Of a DNA stretch of 64,000 nucleotides, positions 38,658-45,758 are shown piece by piece. The stretch lies in assembly GCA_965224745.1 (NCBI GenBank), contig CBDCZY010000002.1:930001-994000 (forward strand), given 5' to 3'. How positions within the stretch are numbered: position 1 is the stretch's first letter; each line of letters opens with the position of its first letter. The notes beneath the pieces are model-generated. The model was not told the origin of the DNA. It worked only from the letters and a program-made list of their open reading frames with translations, and did no database searches. Position numbers and translations under genes: made by a program. This stretch comes from CBDCZY01 sp965224745 (GTDB lineage: Bacteria > Pseudomonadota > Gammaproteobacteria > Methylococcales > Methylomonadaceae).

Positions 38658-38821
38658 TATACTTCACGCGGCCACGGATGCGGAATTTATAGCGAATTGA
38701 TTTTTGTCGAGAGCAAGGCGCTGAAATAGGCGCATAGCAAGCTACGCAACTTTTTCAGTAACGCAGTCTATCGGCAAAAATAGACCGATAGAAATCCGCA
38801 TCCGTGGCCGCGTGAAGTATA
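38658..38821. repeat. Palindromic repeat family, member B
   Basis: Perfect 27-base inverted arms at 38658-38684 and 38795-38821 flank a core in which CTGAAA (38721-38726) pairs with TTTCAG (38753-38758) around GGCGCATAGCAAGCTACGC. A further hairpin, TCTATCGG with CCGATAGA, lies on the right side. The arms are unrelated to those of member A, while the core is nearly identical outside the stem. Confidence 0.8.
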
Positions 38822-38844
38822 TTCAGCATACTCCAGGTAGCTTG

Positions 38845-38950
38845 TTCAGATTACCCCTGAGTAGCTAAAGAACAAGGCGAAAGGGCGCAGTTTACACGTA
38901 TAAATGAGCACTTTTAACGCAGTTATGGGGCTACTCAAGGGTAATCTGAA
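38845..38950. repeat. Palindromic repeat family, divergent member D
   Basis: Arms at 38845-38865 and 38930-38950 match at 20 of 21 positions. The core reads AAGGCG, a short AAAG/CTTTT stem, GGCGCA, and ends AACGC, the same frame of conserved words as members A and B, but the inner hairpin is different (GTTTACACGTATAAAT). It ends about 40 bases before the hvfA-like start codon, so it may lie in the leader or promoter. Confidence 0.65.
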
Positions 38951-38989
38951 TAGTTACAATTCATAAACCACTAATATCGAGGATACACT

Positions 38990-39595
38990 ATGAAAAAATT
39001 TACCAAAAAACCATTAGCGGCAGCTATTGGTACAGCCGTTGTGTCTGCGTTTTCTTTATCAAATGCAAGCGCTGAAACCAACCCTTTTGGAATGGACGAG
39101 TTGAGCGATGGTTACATGCAACTGGCCGAAGCCGATGCAGCAAAAAGCGGTGAAATGAAGTGTGGCGCTAAAATGAAAAAAACGCAAGGTGTTTGCGGTG
39201 AGGGCAAATGTGGAGAAGGTAAGTGTGGCGCTATGATGAAAGGCAAAGACGGTAAGTGCGGTGCCATGATGAAAGGCAAAGACGGTAAGTGCGGTGCCAT
39301 GATGAAAGGTAAAGACGGTAAATGTGGTGCCATGATGAAAGGCAAAGACGGTAAATGTGGTGCCATGATGAAAGGCAAAGACGGCAAATGCGGTGCCATG
39401 ATGAAAGGCAAAGACGGTAAATGTGGTGCCAAAATGAAAGGCAAAGACGGCAAATGCGGTGCCATGATGAAAGGCAAAGACGGTAAATGTGGTGCCAAAA
39501 TGAAAGGCAAAGACGGCAAATGCGGTGCCATGATGAAAAAAGGAAAGAAGGCAATTGAAGGTGCGCCTAAAAGATTTCGAAACATAACAGAATAG
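38990..39595 (+). CDS. hvfA: HvfA-like copper-binding RiPP precursor with expanded DGKCG repeats
   Basis: A 201-residue exported precursor. Residues 1-28 are a signal peptide (KPLAAAIGTAVVSAFSLSNA before SAE), residues 29-53 a leader-like acidic part (FGMDELSDGYMQLAEADA), then MKCG, GVCG, two EGKCG motifs and nine 11-residue repeats of the form DGKCGAMMKGK (positions 88 on), 13 Cys in all, and a basic tail. EGKCG is the motif that HvfB/HvfC-type enzymes modify in oxazolin/bufferin-type RiPPs, giving Cu-binding thiooxazole or oxazolone-thioamide groups. The next two genes are exactly those enzymes. The Asp variant and repeat number are unusual. GAGGA precedes the ATG. Copper buffering in the periplasm is the likely role; modification itself is inferred. 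Confidence 0.88.
   Translation: MKKFTKKPLAAAIGTAVVSAFSLSNASAETNPFGMDELSDGYMQLAEADAAKSGEMKCGAKMKKTQGVCGEGKCGEGKCGAMMKGKDGKCGAMMKGKDGKCGAMMKGKDGKCGAMMKGKDGKCGAMMKGKDGKCGAMMKGKDGKCGAKMKGKDGKCGAMMKGKDGKCGAKMKGKDGKCGAMMKKGKKAIEGAPKRFRNITE
39251..39547 (+). repeat. Nine tandem 33-base repeats within hvfA
   Basis: Units begin at 39251 and every 33 bases up to 39515. Each codes GKCGA(M/K)MKGKD; the last unit diverges at its end. Units 3 and 4 are identical, and units 5-6 are repeated exactly as 7-8 (a 66-base higher-order repeat), showing stepwise duplication. The open frame on the opposite strand over this tract is a by-product of the repeat. Confidence 0.95.
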
Positions 39596-39615
39596 TTCAG
39601 ACGTTTTTATTGGGT

Positions 39616-39675
39616 TTCCGGCCTAGATCAGTTAAAGGGATCTTAATCGTCAATAGGCCGGGAACTTTTTATTTT
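39616..39675 (+). terminator. Probable Rho-independent terminator between hvfA and hvfB
   Basis: CCGGCCTA at 39618-39625 pairs with TAGGCCGG at 39654-39661, extended by TT/AA, and is followed by CTTTTTATTTTTT. The loop is about 28 bases and contains a further GATC/GATC pair. Placed just after the precursor gene, it should let hvfA be made in excess over the enzymes. Confidence 0.7.
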
Positions 39676-39702
39676 TTCAGTCATTAAATCGGGACCGAAT
39701 GA

Positions 39703-40569
39703 ATGCAAACACAACAATTTTTGGTGGAAGGTGCAGGCTTGGGGTTACGTCGCAGCTTGTTGGAAACGCTGGTCAATGACGCTCCTAACCAAGTGGGTTT
39801 TTATGAGGTTGCTCCTGAAAATTGGATTAAGATTGGTGGTAAATTAGGGAAACAATTTAGAGAGATGACTGAGCGATTCCCTTTTGTCACTCATGGGTTA
39901 TCGTTATCACTTGGCAGCCCTGCTCCGTTAGATGAATCTTTTGTTAAAGACGTTAAGGCTTTTTTGCAGCAGCACCAAATCAAACTGTATAGCGAGCATC
40001 TAAGCTATTGCAGTGACGAAGGTCATTTGTACGATTTGATGCCAATACCATTTACCCAAGAGTCTGTCAGCTATGTTGCTCAGCGCATCAGAAGAGTACA
40101 GGATATTCTGGAACAGCGAATTGCCATTGAAAATGTCTCTTACTATGCCGCACCAGGCCAAGAGCTGGATGAAATTGATTTTTTTAATGCGGTTGTGGCT
40201 GAAGCAGACTGCGACGTTCTTATAGACATCAACAATATTTACGTGAATAGCATTAATCATGGCTACGACGCTGAAGATTTTTTGGCCAAAATGCCGGGGG
40301 ATCGAATTGCTTATGGCCATATTGCAGGTCACTATGATGAGGCGGAAGATTTTCTAGTCGATACTCACGGAGCGGATATCATTGACCCTGTTTGGAACTT
40401 GCTGGATAAGGCTTATGAACAGTTTGGTGTTTTCCCGACTTTACTGGAAAGGGACTTTAACATTCCAGCTATGGATCAACTTCTAGTAGAAGTCCAACAA
40501 ATCATTACTACTCAAGACACTTGGAATAAACAGCATGCCTCACAACCAACCGTCAGAAAGACAGCTTAG
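39703..40569 (+). CDS. hvfB: MNIO (DUF692) oxidative RiPP-modifying enzyme, HvfB/BufB-like
   Basis: A 288-residue TIM-barrel multinuclear non-haem iron oxidase. Family blocks are seen in order: GLGLRRSLLETL, GFYEVAPENWI, FVTHGLSLSLGS with a metal-type His, LYSEHLSYCSDEGHLYDLMP, IAIENVSYYA, DINNIYVNSINHGYDA, YGHIAGHYDEAEDFLVDTHG with several metal-type His, and FPTLLERDFNIPAMDQLL. In this family Fe ions oxidise cysteine residues of the precursor into heterocycles, with help from a DUF2063 partner. It lies 107 bases after hvfA, beyond a terminator-like hairpin, and overlaps hvfC by 35 bases, implying translational coupling of the two enzymes. Confidence 0.92.
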   Translation: MQTQQFLVEGAGLGLRRSLLETLVNDAPNQVGFYEVAPENWIKIGGKLGKQFREMTERFPFVTHGLSLSLGSPAPLDESFVKDVKAFLQQHQIKLYSEHLSYCSDEGHLYDLMPIPFTQESVSYVAQRIRRVQDILEQRIAIENVSYYAAPGQELDEIDFFNAVVAEADCDVLIDINNIYVNSINHGYDAEDFLAKMPGDRIAYGHIAGHYDEAEDFLVDTHGADIIDPVWNLLDKAYEQFGVFPTLLERDFNIPAMDQLLVEVQQIITTQDTWNKQHASQPTVRKTA

Positions 40570-41311
40570 CTTTAAGGATCATCAAAACAGGTTCACCCGC
40601 TATCTAAGAGATCCTGACAATAACCCGTTGCCTGAAGGGACACAACAGCACCGGATGGCTATGTATAGGGAGCTGTTTTTTAACAATGTTGATAGCTTCC
40701 TTACCAGCAATTTCCCGGTCTTACATAAAATATTGAATACTCAGCAATGGCAGGCATTGTCTAAAGATTTTTTTGCCAATTACAGATGTAAAACACCGTA
40801 CTTTTCAGAAATCCCAGAAGAATTCATCAAATACTTGGAAAGCAACGCGTTGCCTGCGGAAAATTATCCAGATTTTATGTTGGAGCTGGCACATTACGAA
40901 TGGGTAGAAATGGCTGTGTCCATTGCCCAAGCCGAGACGCCGATTGGTAATCGCAAACTTGCCGACGACCCTTCATCCGATCTTATCGCGTTATCGCCAT
41001 TGGCATGGCCACTGGCCTATCAATATCCTGTTCATCGATTATCACCAGAATTCCGCCCCCTAGAACCGGAGCAACAACCGACTTTTTTGGTGGTTTATCG
41101 CCAGCATGATGATGAAGTAAAGTTCATCACCATTACGCCAATGACCTATGCACTATTGAGCACGCTACAAACAAATTCATCCTTAACGGTTGATGCGATC
41201 ATAAACAGCGTTGCACAAACAACAGGCCAGAGTGACTCCCCCGTTTTTCGGGATGGTGCCGTTCAAATCATACGTCAAATGGTGGCAAGTGAAATTCTTT
41301 ATTTGCTGTAA
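40535..41311 (+). CDS. hvfC: DUF2063 partner protein, HvfC/BufC-like
   Basis: A 258-residue protein with the DUF2063 N-terminal DNA-binding-like domain (FTRYLRDPDNNPLPEGT, MAMYRELFFNNVDSFLTSNF, PVLHKILNTQQWQ) and the C-terminal domain found in HvfC/BufC (WPLAYQYPVHRLSPEFRPLE, LVVYRQHDDEVKF). In known MNIO systems this partner binds the precursor and the oxidase. It starts inside hvfB (35-base overlap). The DoxX-like HvfD often found next in such operons is missing; the following gene is on the other strand. Confidence 0.9.
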   Translation: MPHNQPSERQLSFKDHQNRFTRYLRDPDNNPLPEGTQQHRMAMYRELFFNNVDSFLTSNFPVLHKILNTQQWQALSKDFFANYRCKTPYFSEIPEEFIKYLESNALPAENYPDFMLELAHYEWVEMAVSIAQAETPIGNRKLADDPSSDLIALSPLAWPLAYQYPVHRLSPEFRPLEPEQQPTFLVVYRQHDDEVKFITITPMTYALLSTLQTNSSLTVDAIINSVAQTTGQSDSPVFRDGAVQIIRQMVASEILYLL

Positions 41312-41340
41312 AGCAGTTAGGAGCAAGAATTAAGTTATGA

Positions 41341-41484
41341 TACTTACCCTACAGGACTGACGGCTTTCCAGGGAAACAGCCTGTTATTCAGTACGGTCGC
41401 AACTCACAACTGAATACTAAACGTGTCAACCAAGTGATTAGAAACCAACAGAGGATTGAAAACCGGATCCATTATCCTAAATAA
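41341..41484 (+). other. Possible gene remnant, C-terminal part
   Basis: A frame without start reads YLPYRTDGFPGKQPVIQYGR, then VNQVIRNQQRIENRIHYPK to a stop at 41482-41484. The Gln/Arg/Asn pattern looks protein-like and recalls small periplasmic Arg/Gln-rich proteins, but no family can be named. The rest of the 259-base hvfC-lyase gap shows nothing else. Confidence 0.2.
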
Positions 41485-41570
41485 TCAGTTGAATATGGCA
41501 TTTTAATCTAGAGTAACTGAATCAATGGAATTGTTGGCAAGATACTTCAACGCCGAGCAAGGCGATACAA

Positions 41571-43064
41571 TCAATGTGAAATCGGTACAGTCGAGAAGAT
41601 GAAATCATCAAAATCGATCGTCTCGGCACGAGTAGGTGCCCAAGAATCGCCTGAGCCACCAAAGAACGTGCTGAAATAGAATCCATCGATAGCGAAACTA
41701 TTCACATGCCGGTATCGAATATCACGTTTGTCGAACATTAACACACCGTTGTACCAGCCTTGCAGAATACCGTCCTTGTTGCCGGGGGTGTTCATCACGA
41801 TGCGGTGCTCTACTTGCACCCATTCACCGGCAGGGAATAACCTTGGGATGCCGCCATCACTCCAGTTGTAGTCATCGCCGAAGGTGCCTGACATATCAGC
41901 ATGATAAACGTAAAAGACAGCAGCCGCTTCGGCACGCCACATCATGCGGGCACTCCAACCGTCGTAGCCATTTGACGGATTGCCACCGGTATTACCCTCA
42001 CCGCCTAGCATCCCAGGCAGTTTGCCACCCTTCACTGGATTAAATCCGTCAGCAAATCGCAGCTTGTACGAAACATACAGTTCGTCGTAAGTGGTACCGA
42101 ACGCATCCATGAAATCGACCTTCCACTGGGCGCCGCCTTCCCTCGGTCCGACACCTCCTTGTGGATACTCTACGCGGAGGAAGCGATCACTATCTTCTTC
42201 GATCACATTCACCCGGCCGTTAGGGTTGGCCCAAAGCACGCCGAGCCAGTCACGTTTGATATCGTCATCATCGTATTCGCCAAGCGGACTAGTCGAGAAA
42301 TTCAGGTGAAAAAAGCCTTCGACCGGTTCCGGGTCGGTACTGAATTCAATGCCTGGAAACAAAAGCGTAGGCGCATGTGCGCTGCTCGCGGTATCCATCG
42401 CAACCATCCAAAACCCTGTCCAGGGAGAGACCTCTGTACCTTTTAAAGGCACATAAGCTGAGCCATCATAGTGCAAGCCCTTATCCTCGACAAAACCTGC
42501 TGTTTGCATTTCTGCCAGTGTACAACCCTTGCCGCCACCACAGGTAGTATTGATTGTCGCCACTTTGCCGCGTAATGCTGACCAGCTAAAAGAATGCTGG
42601 AAAGGATTTGCTAGTAGTTGCAATTTCTTGGTTCCATTACTGGCGACTGCCATTTCAAAGCACGCGGAGCTGGTGCATTGCGTCGATTCTGCCTGAGTGG
42701 CCGGATAACTACCTGCGGGCATATCCAATTGAACTGGGGCTGAGAGGGTGATAATCCAGTAACCTTTCCCTACTTGCGGTACCCCATGCAAACCAATATC
42801 CTCATAACTATTACTGTTCGGATTATAACTATACATGACCCAGTCGGTACCATAGTTGCCAGAAATATCATCTGCAAAAATTGCTTCTACTGTATTAGCA
42901 CCTGCTGGAGCTTCACAGGGTATACCGATTAGCTGCCATTGCTTCGACTTTAAAGAGCCCGTTACTTCACAACCTTCGCCGCCACTTAAGCCAATATCAG
43001 CATAAAGATTACTTGCAACAAAACATAAAACCAGCCCACTAAAGAAATGATAATTTTTACGCAT
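41571..43064 (-). CDS. Secreted PL14-like polysaccharide lyase
   Basis: A 497-residue secreted protein. The signal peptide spans residues 1-22 (HFFSGLVLCFVASNLYA). An N-terminal half of about 230 residues (WQLIGIPCEAPAGANTVEAI; GVPQVGKGYWIITL; WSPFTGFW-like WTGFWMVAMD) is of unknown type with paired Cys. The C-terminal half matches the polysaccharide lyase 14 fold: WKVDFMDAFGTTYDELYVSY, GGKLPGMLGGEGNTGGNP, GWSARMMWRAEAAAVFYVYH, GEWVQVEHRIVMNTPG and DGFYFSTFFGG. PL14 enzymes cleave alginate or glucuronan; which one is not decidable. GAGGTGG precedes the ATG. The gene stands alone and looks slightly richer in GC than its neighbours. Confidence 0.8.
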   Translation of the reverse strand: MRKNYHFFSGLVLCFVASNLYADIGLSGGEGCEVTGSLKSKQWQLIGIPCEAPAGANTVEAIFADDISGNYGTDWVMYSYNPNSNSYEDIGLHGVPQVGKGYWIITLSAPVQLDMPAGSYPATQAESTQCTSSACFEMAVASNGTKKLQLLANPFQHSFSWSALRGKVATINTTCGGGKGCTLAEMQTAGFVEDKGLHYDGSAYVPLKGTEVSPWTGFWMVAMDTASSAHAPTLLFPGIEFSTDPEPVEGFFHLNFSTSPLGEYDDDDIKRDWLGVLWANPNGRVNVIEEDSDRFLRVEYPQGGVGPREGGAQWKVDFMDAFGTTYDELYVSYKLRFADGFNPVKGGKLPGMLGGEGNTGGNPSNGYDGWSARMMWRAEAAAVFYVYHADMSGTFGDDYNWSDGGIPRLFPAGEWVQVEHRIVMNTPGNKDGILQGWYNGVLMFDKRDIRYRHVNSFAIDGFYFSTFFGGSGDSWAPTRAETIDFDDFIFSTVPISH

Positions 43065-43296
43065 GACGAATCTTCCACCTCTGAGAATAGAAAATATAAT
43101 ACACTTTCTTCTATTGTATCAATAGATTTGATGAATAAATGGGAATAATAAACCCTGGATTCGCGTATTGTGTAAATAACATACCTGCAAAACAGTTTGC
43201 TTCTCGTTGAATTGCTTTATTAGAGCCTGACTTAAAATTCATGAGCAAAGCGAAACTGAGTGCTAAGCGGGAATTATGAGTTAGATGGAGTTATAA

Positions 43297-44022
43297 ATGT
43301 TAACGTTGTATCAATTTCCTATATCGCATTACTGCGAGAAGATTCGATGGACACTGGCTTATAAAAAAATTGACCATAAGATCATAAATCTCCTTCCTGG
43401 ACTTCATGTGTTGAAAACCAATAAATTGGCATCCCAGACATCCGTACCCATTTTGGTTCATGATGATAAAGTGATTCAGGGGTCCAGTGAAATAATCACC
43501 TACTTGGATGAAGAATATCCTGAACAAGGTCTTACTCCGAACAAAAAGGAATTAAAAGATAACGCGCTAGAATGGGAAAAATACATAGATAACGAAGTAG
43601 GTATTCATGTGCGAAGGTGTTGTTATCATATTTTATTGGAACATCCAGATATTGTAATTAAATTTTTCGTACATCAAGGGCCTTGGTATGGAAAACCTCT
43701 TTTAAGAATTCTGTTTCCAAAATTGAAAACGAAAATGAGGGGGCTAATGAATATAAACGAAAAAACCGCCGAAACATCGAAGCAGCACCTCAGTATAGCC
43801 ATTGATAAGATTTATAAACATCTGCAAGAACACTCATTTTTTGTCGGGGATCAATTTTCTCGGGCAGATTTAGCTGCTGCATCATTGATTGCACCGCTCC
43901 GCATGCAAGAAAAATATGGTTTGAATTGGCCGAAAAATATACCAGAGCAATTGGAAGAGCTGATAGATGAATTTAATGAAAAAACCAAATGGGTCGATGA
44001 ACTATATAAAAACTACAGATAA
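43297..44022 (+). CDS. Glutathione S-transferase family protein
   Basis: A 241-residue GST-fold protein. The thioredoxin-like N-terminal domain shows LTLYQFPISHYCEKIRWTLA (the SHYCEK catalytic-type motif), SQTSVPILVHDDKVIQGSSE with the cis-Pro VP, and IITYLDEEYPEQGL. The all-helical C-terminal domain contains FVGDQFSRADLAAASLIAPL with the conserved Asp capping motif. Substrate is unknown. The ATG at 43297 is preceded by GGAG at 7 bases. It is a single-gene unit, divergent from the lyase gene. Confidence 0.87.
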   Translation: MLTLYQFPISHYCEKIRWTLAYKKIDHKIINLLPGLHVLKTNKLASQTSVPILVHDDKVIQGSSEIITYLDEEYPEQGLTPNKKELKDNALEWEKYIDNEVGIHVRRCCYHILLEHPDIVIKFFVHQGPWYGKPLLRILFPKLKTKMRGLMNINEKTAETSKQHLSIAIDKIYKHLQEHSFFVGDQFSRADLAAASLIAPLRMQEKYGLNWPKNIPEQLEELIDEFNEKTKWVDELYKNYR

Positions 44023-44263
44023 CCAACGGATGACAAAAAATTTTTGTTGAGCGGTTACAATTTAACTACTTAAGAAGTATTGGTTATGCATTAACCCACC
44101 CGCAAAACATAATAAACCGAGAACCTCGTCACCATAGTTCACTAATAAACACAGCAAAATATTTTGTTCTAGCTAAGCTTAAATGTTAAGGCATATTTCT
44201 TGGAGGATAGAGCTCTTGGAAACTTTTGCCGTTAAATTAACAACTTAAATAGGAGAAAACAGC

Positions 44264-44596
44264 ATGAAATTTGGTAAAGCCAGAAAAATATTTTCGATTG
44301 TTTTATTTACTGTATTTTCACTTTCATTATCCATCTCTGCTGATGCAGCAAGCATCTGTAAAGGGTTTTCTAAGTCAAAATGTGGGGCTACCACTCAATG
44401 CGGATGGGTCAAAAGTTACAAAACTAAAAGAGGGACTACGGTAGAAGCTTTCTGTCGGGGTAAACGAGGTTCCAAAACTGTAAAGAAAAAATCAGCAACA
44501 AAGAAGGTGTCAAGCAATGCTTTTAGTAAAACAAAAGCTAGTATTGTAAAAAAATCTAAAACACCCAAAAGAAAGGTTAAAAAAACCAAGTCATAA
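44264..44596 (+). CDS. Small secreted Cys-containing protein with Lys-rich tail
   Basis: A 110-residue protein in three parts: a signal peptide (about 1-29, IFSIVLFTVFSLSLSISADA), a four-Cys module (ICKGFSKSKCGATTQCGWVK, then AFCRGKRG) that looks like a small disulfide-bonded fold, and a Lys/Ser/Thr tail resembling a histone H1 C-terminus (SKTPKRKVKKTKS). AGGAGAAA precedes the ATG. No named domain is recognised. The net charge is very high, so binding to DNA, lipopolysaccharide or other anionic polymers outside the cell is possible but untested. Confidence 0.65.
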   Translation: MKFGKARKIFSIVLFTVFSLSLSISADAASICKGFSKSKCGATTQCGWVKSYKTKRGTTVEAFCRGKRGSKTVKKKSATKKVSSNAFSKTKASIVKKSKTPKRKVKKTKS

Positions 44597-44721
44597 CGAT
44601 AAAACAAATCTGGATGACATAATGGTTATGCACTTATGACTTGAATTCTGATGAAACTCCCAAAATAGACGAAATTCTAAGGATGGCTAGGATACCCAGG
44701 AATAGCATTCGTCTAACTTGG

Positions 44722-44743
44722 GAATATTTTTAAAAAAATATTC
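44722..44743. repeat. AT-rich palindrome
   Basis: GAATATTTTT and AAAAATATTC form a perfect 10-base stem separated by two bases, lying in the gap between the small Cys protein and the convergent DUF3047 gene. A transcription terminator working in both directions is possible. Confidence 0.35.
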
Positions 44744-44860
44744 TCAATTCCAGGCCATTTCAGTCGAAAATTTTAAACTTGAAAGAGCCTGAACAACTCC
44801 CTCTTTCTCCAGCTGTGCAGCCAAAACAATGCGCATCAACATTGTTAAGATGATTAGCGT

Positions 44861-45541
44861 TTACTGTCTCGAAAAAAAGATTTCATCATAATAAGCAATA
44901 GCAGACCCTTTGGTATTATCGGTATCGGTCATTATCGCAACAGCATCAATGGATAAATAATCTTTGCCCAGCAGTTGCTTTAAATCAGCCCGTAAATTGC
45001 GTTTTTCGGCAAACCAGGTAGCGGTTTTATCAGTATTTGAGCGTAAAGCTAGCATCATGGCGTTTTCGCCGGTAAATGCATTCGGCCAACTATCACCCAC
45101 TTTCGCTTGACTTGCCCATACATAGTTAATGGCTCTTGTTTTCCAGAAAGCCCATCCGCCGCTGATAATTATATAGAGTCTGGCCGCATAATCATCGCCA
45201 GCTTTTTCCATTTCATTAAAAACGGACAATGGTTTGTCAACCCGCCAACGCCAATTAAGATAGGGATACTTCACCAAATCAACCTCAATTGTTTTAAACA
45301 GACCGGAAGCGCTCGATTGGCTTGATGCTTGTAAAACATCGTTGTCGCCGATCTTTACGACTTGATATTGGGTGTTACCTTCAAAGCTTTTAGTTTCCCA
45401 GTCTACTAGTGATTTGTTAGAAAAATCGTCGATAACTAACTTATTGTTTGAAATGGGTTCAGCCATGGTATTGGGATAATACATTAACAGGCAAAGCACA
45501 AGAAAGTAATCTTGAACTTGTTGTTTAACAAACATTTTCAA
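44861..45541 (-). CDS. DUF3047 domain-containing exported protein
   Basis: A 226-residue protein with an N-terminal signal (DYFLVLCLLMYYPNTMAEP) and a DUF3047 domain covering the rest: VIDDFSNKSLVDWETKSFEG, PYLNWRWRVDKPL, GDDYAARLYIIISGG, INYVWAS and AIAYYDEIFFS at the end. The fold is predicted to be a beta-sandwich like carbohydrate-binding modules, but no function is established. It has no operon partner; an ISNCY transposase gene lies about 220 bases upstream in sequence order on the same strand. Confidence 0.82.
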   Translation of the reverse strand: MKMFVKQQVQDYFLVLCLLMYYPNTMAEPISNNKLVIDDFSNKSLVDWETKSFEGNTQYQVVKIGDNDVLQASSQSSASGLFKTIEVDLVKYPYLNWRWRVDKPLSVFNEMEKAGDDYAARLYIIISGGWAFWKTRAINYVWASQAKVGDSWPNAFTGENAMMLALRSNTDKTATWFAEKRNLRADLKQLLGKDYLSIDAVAIMTDTDNTKGSAIAYYDEIFFSRQ

Positions 45542-45758
45542 ATTTTTATACCTAGTTTCCGTCCAAAAACAGCGAATTATTTGCTATAAAAAAAATGACA
45601 CCAGACCAGTCGCCAAAAATGAATTGCTTTGTACGGTAGGGTTTGCTGCATATTGGTCAACCCTCAATCTTTTTGTAAAAATTACATTTTTTAGGCACAT
45701 CTTTCCTGAGGAACTATTACACCCTTGATCAGCCTGTTTGTGGTTACCCTAATTTTAA

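Noticed and set aside
39251..39547. Regular 33-base repeats as a CRISPR array
   Set aside because: The units are contiguous with no spacers and code in one frame of the precursor.
39112..39585. Long open frame on the strand opposite the hvfA repeats (157 residues, repeating MAPHLPSLPF)
   Set aside because: It is forced by the 33-base repeat; the plus frame has a signal peptide, ribosome site and matching enzyme genes.
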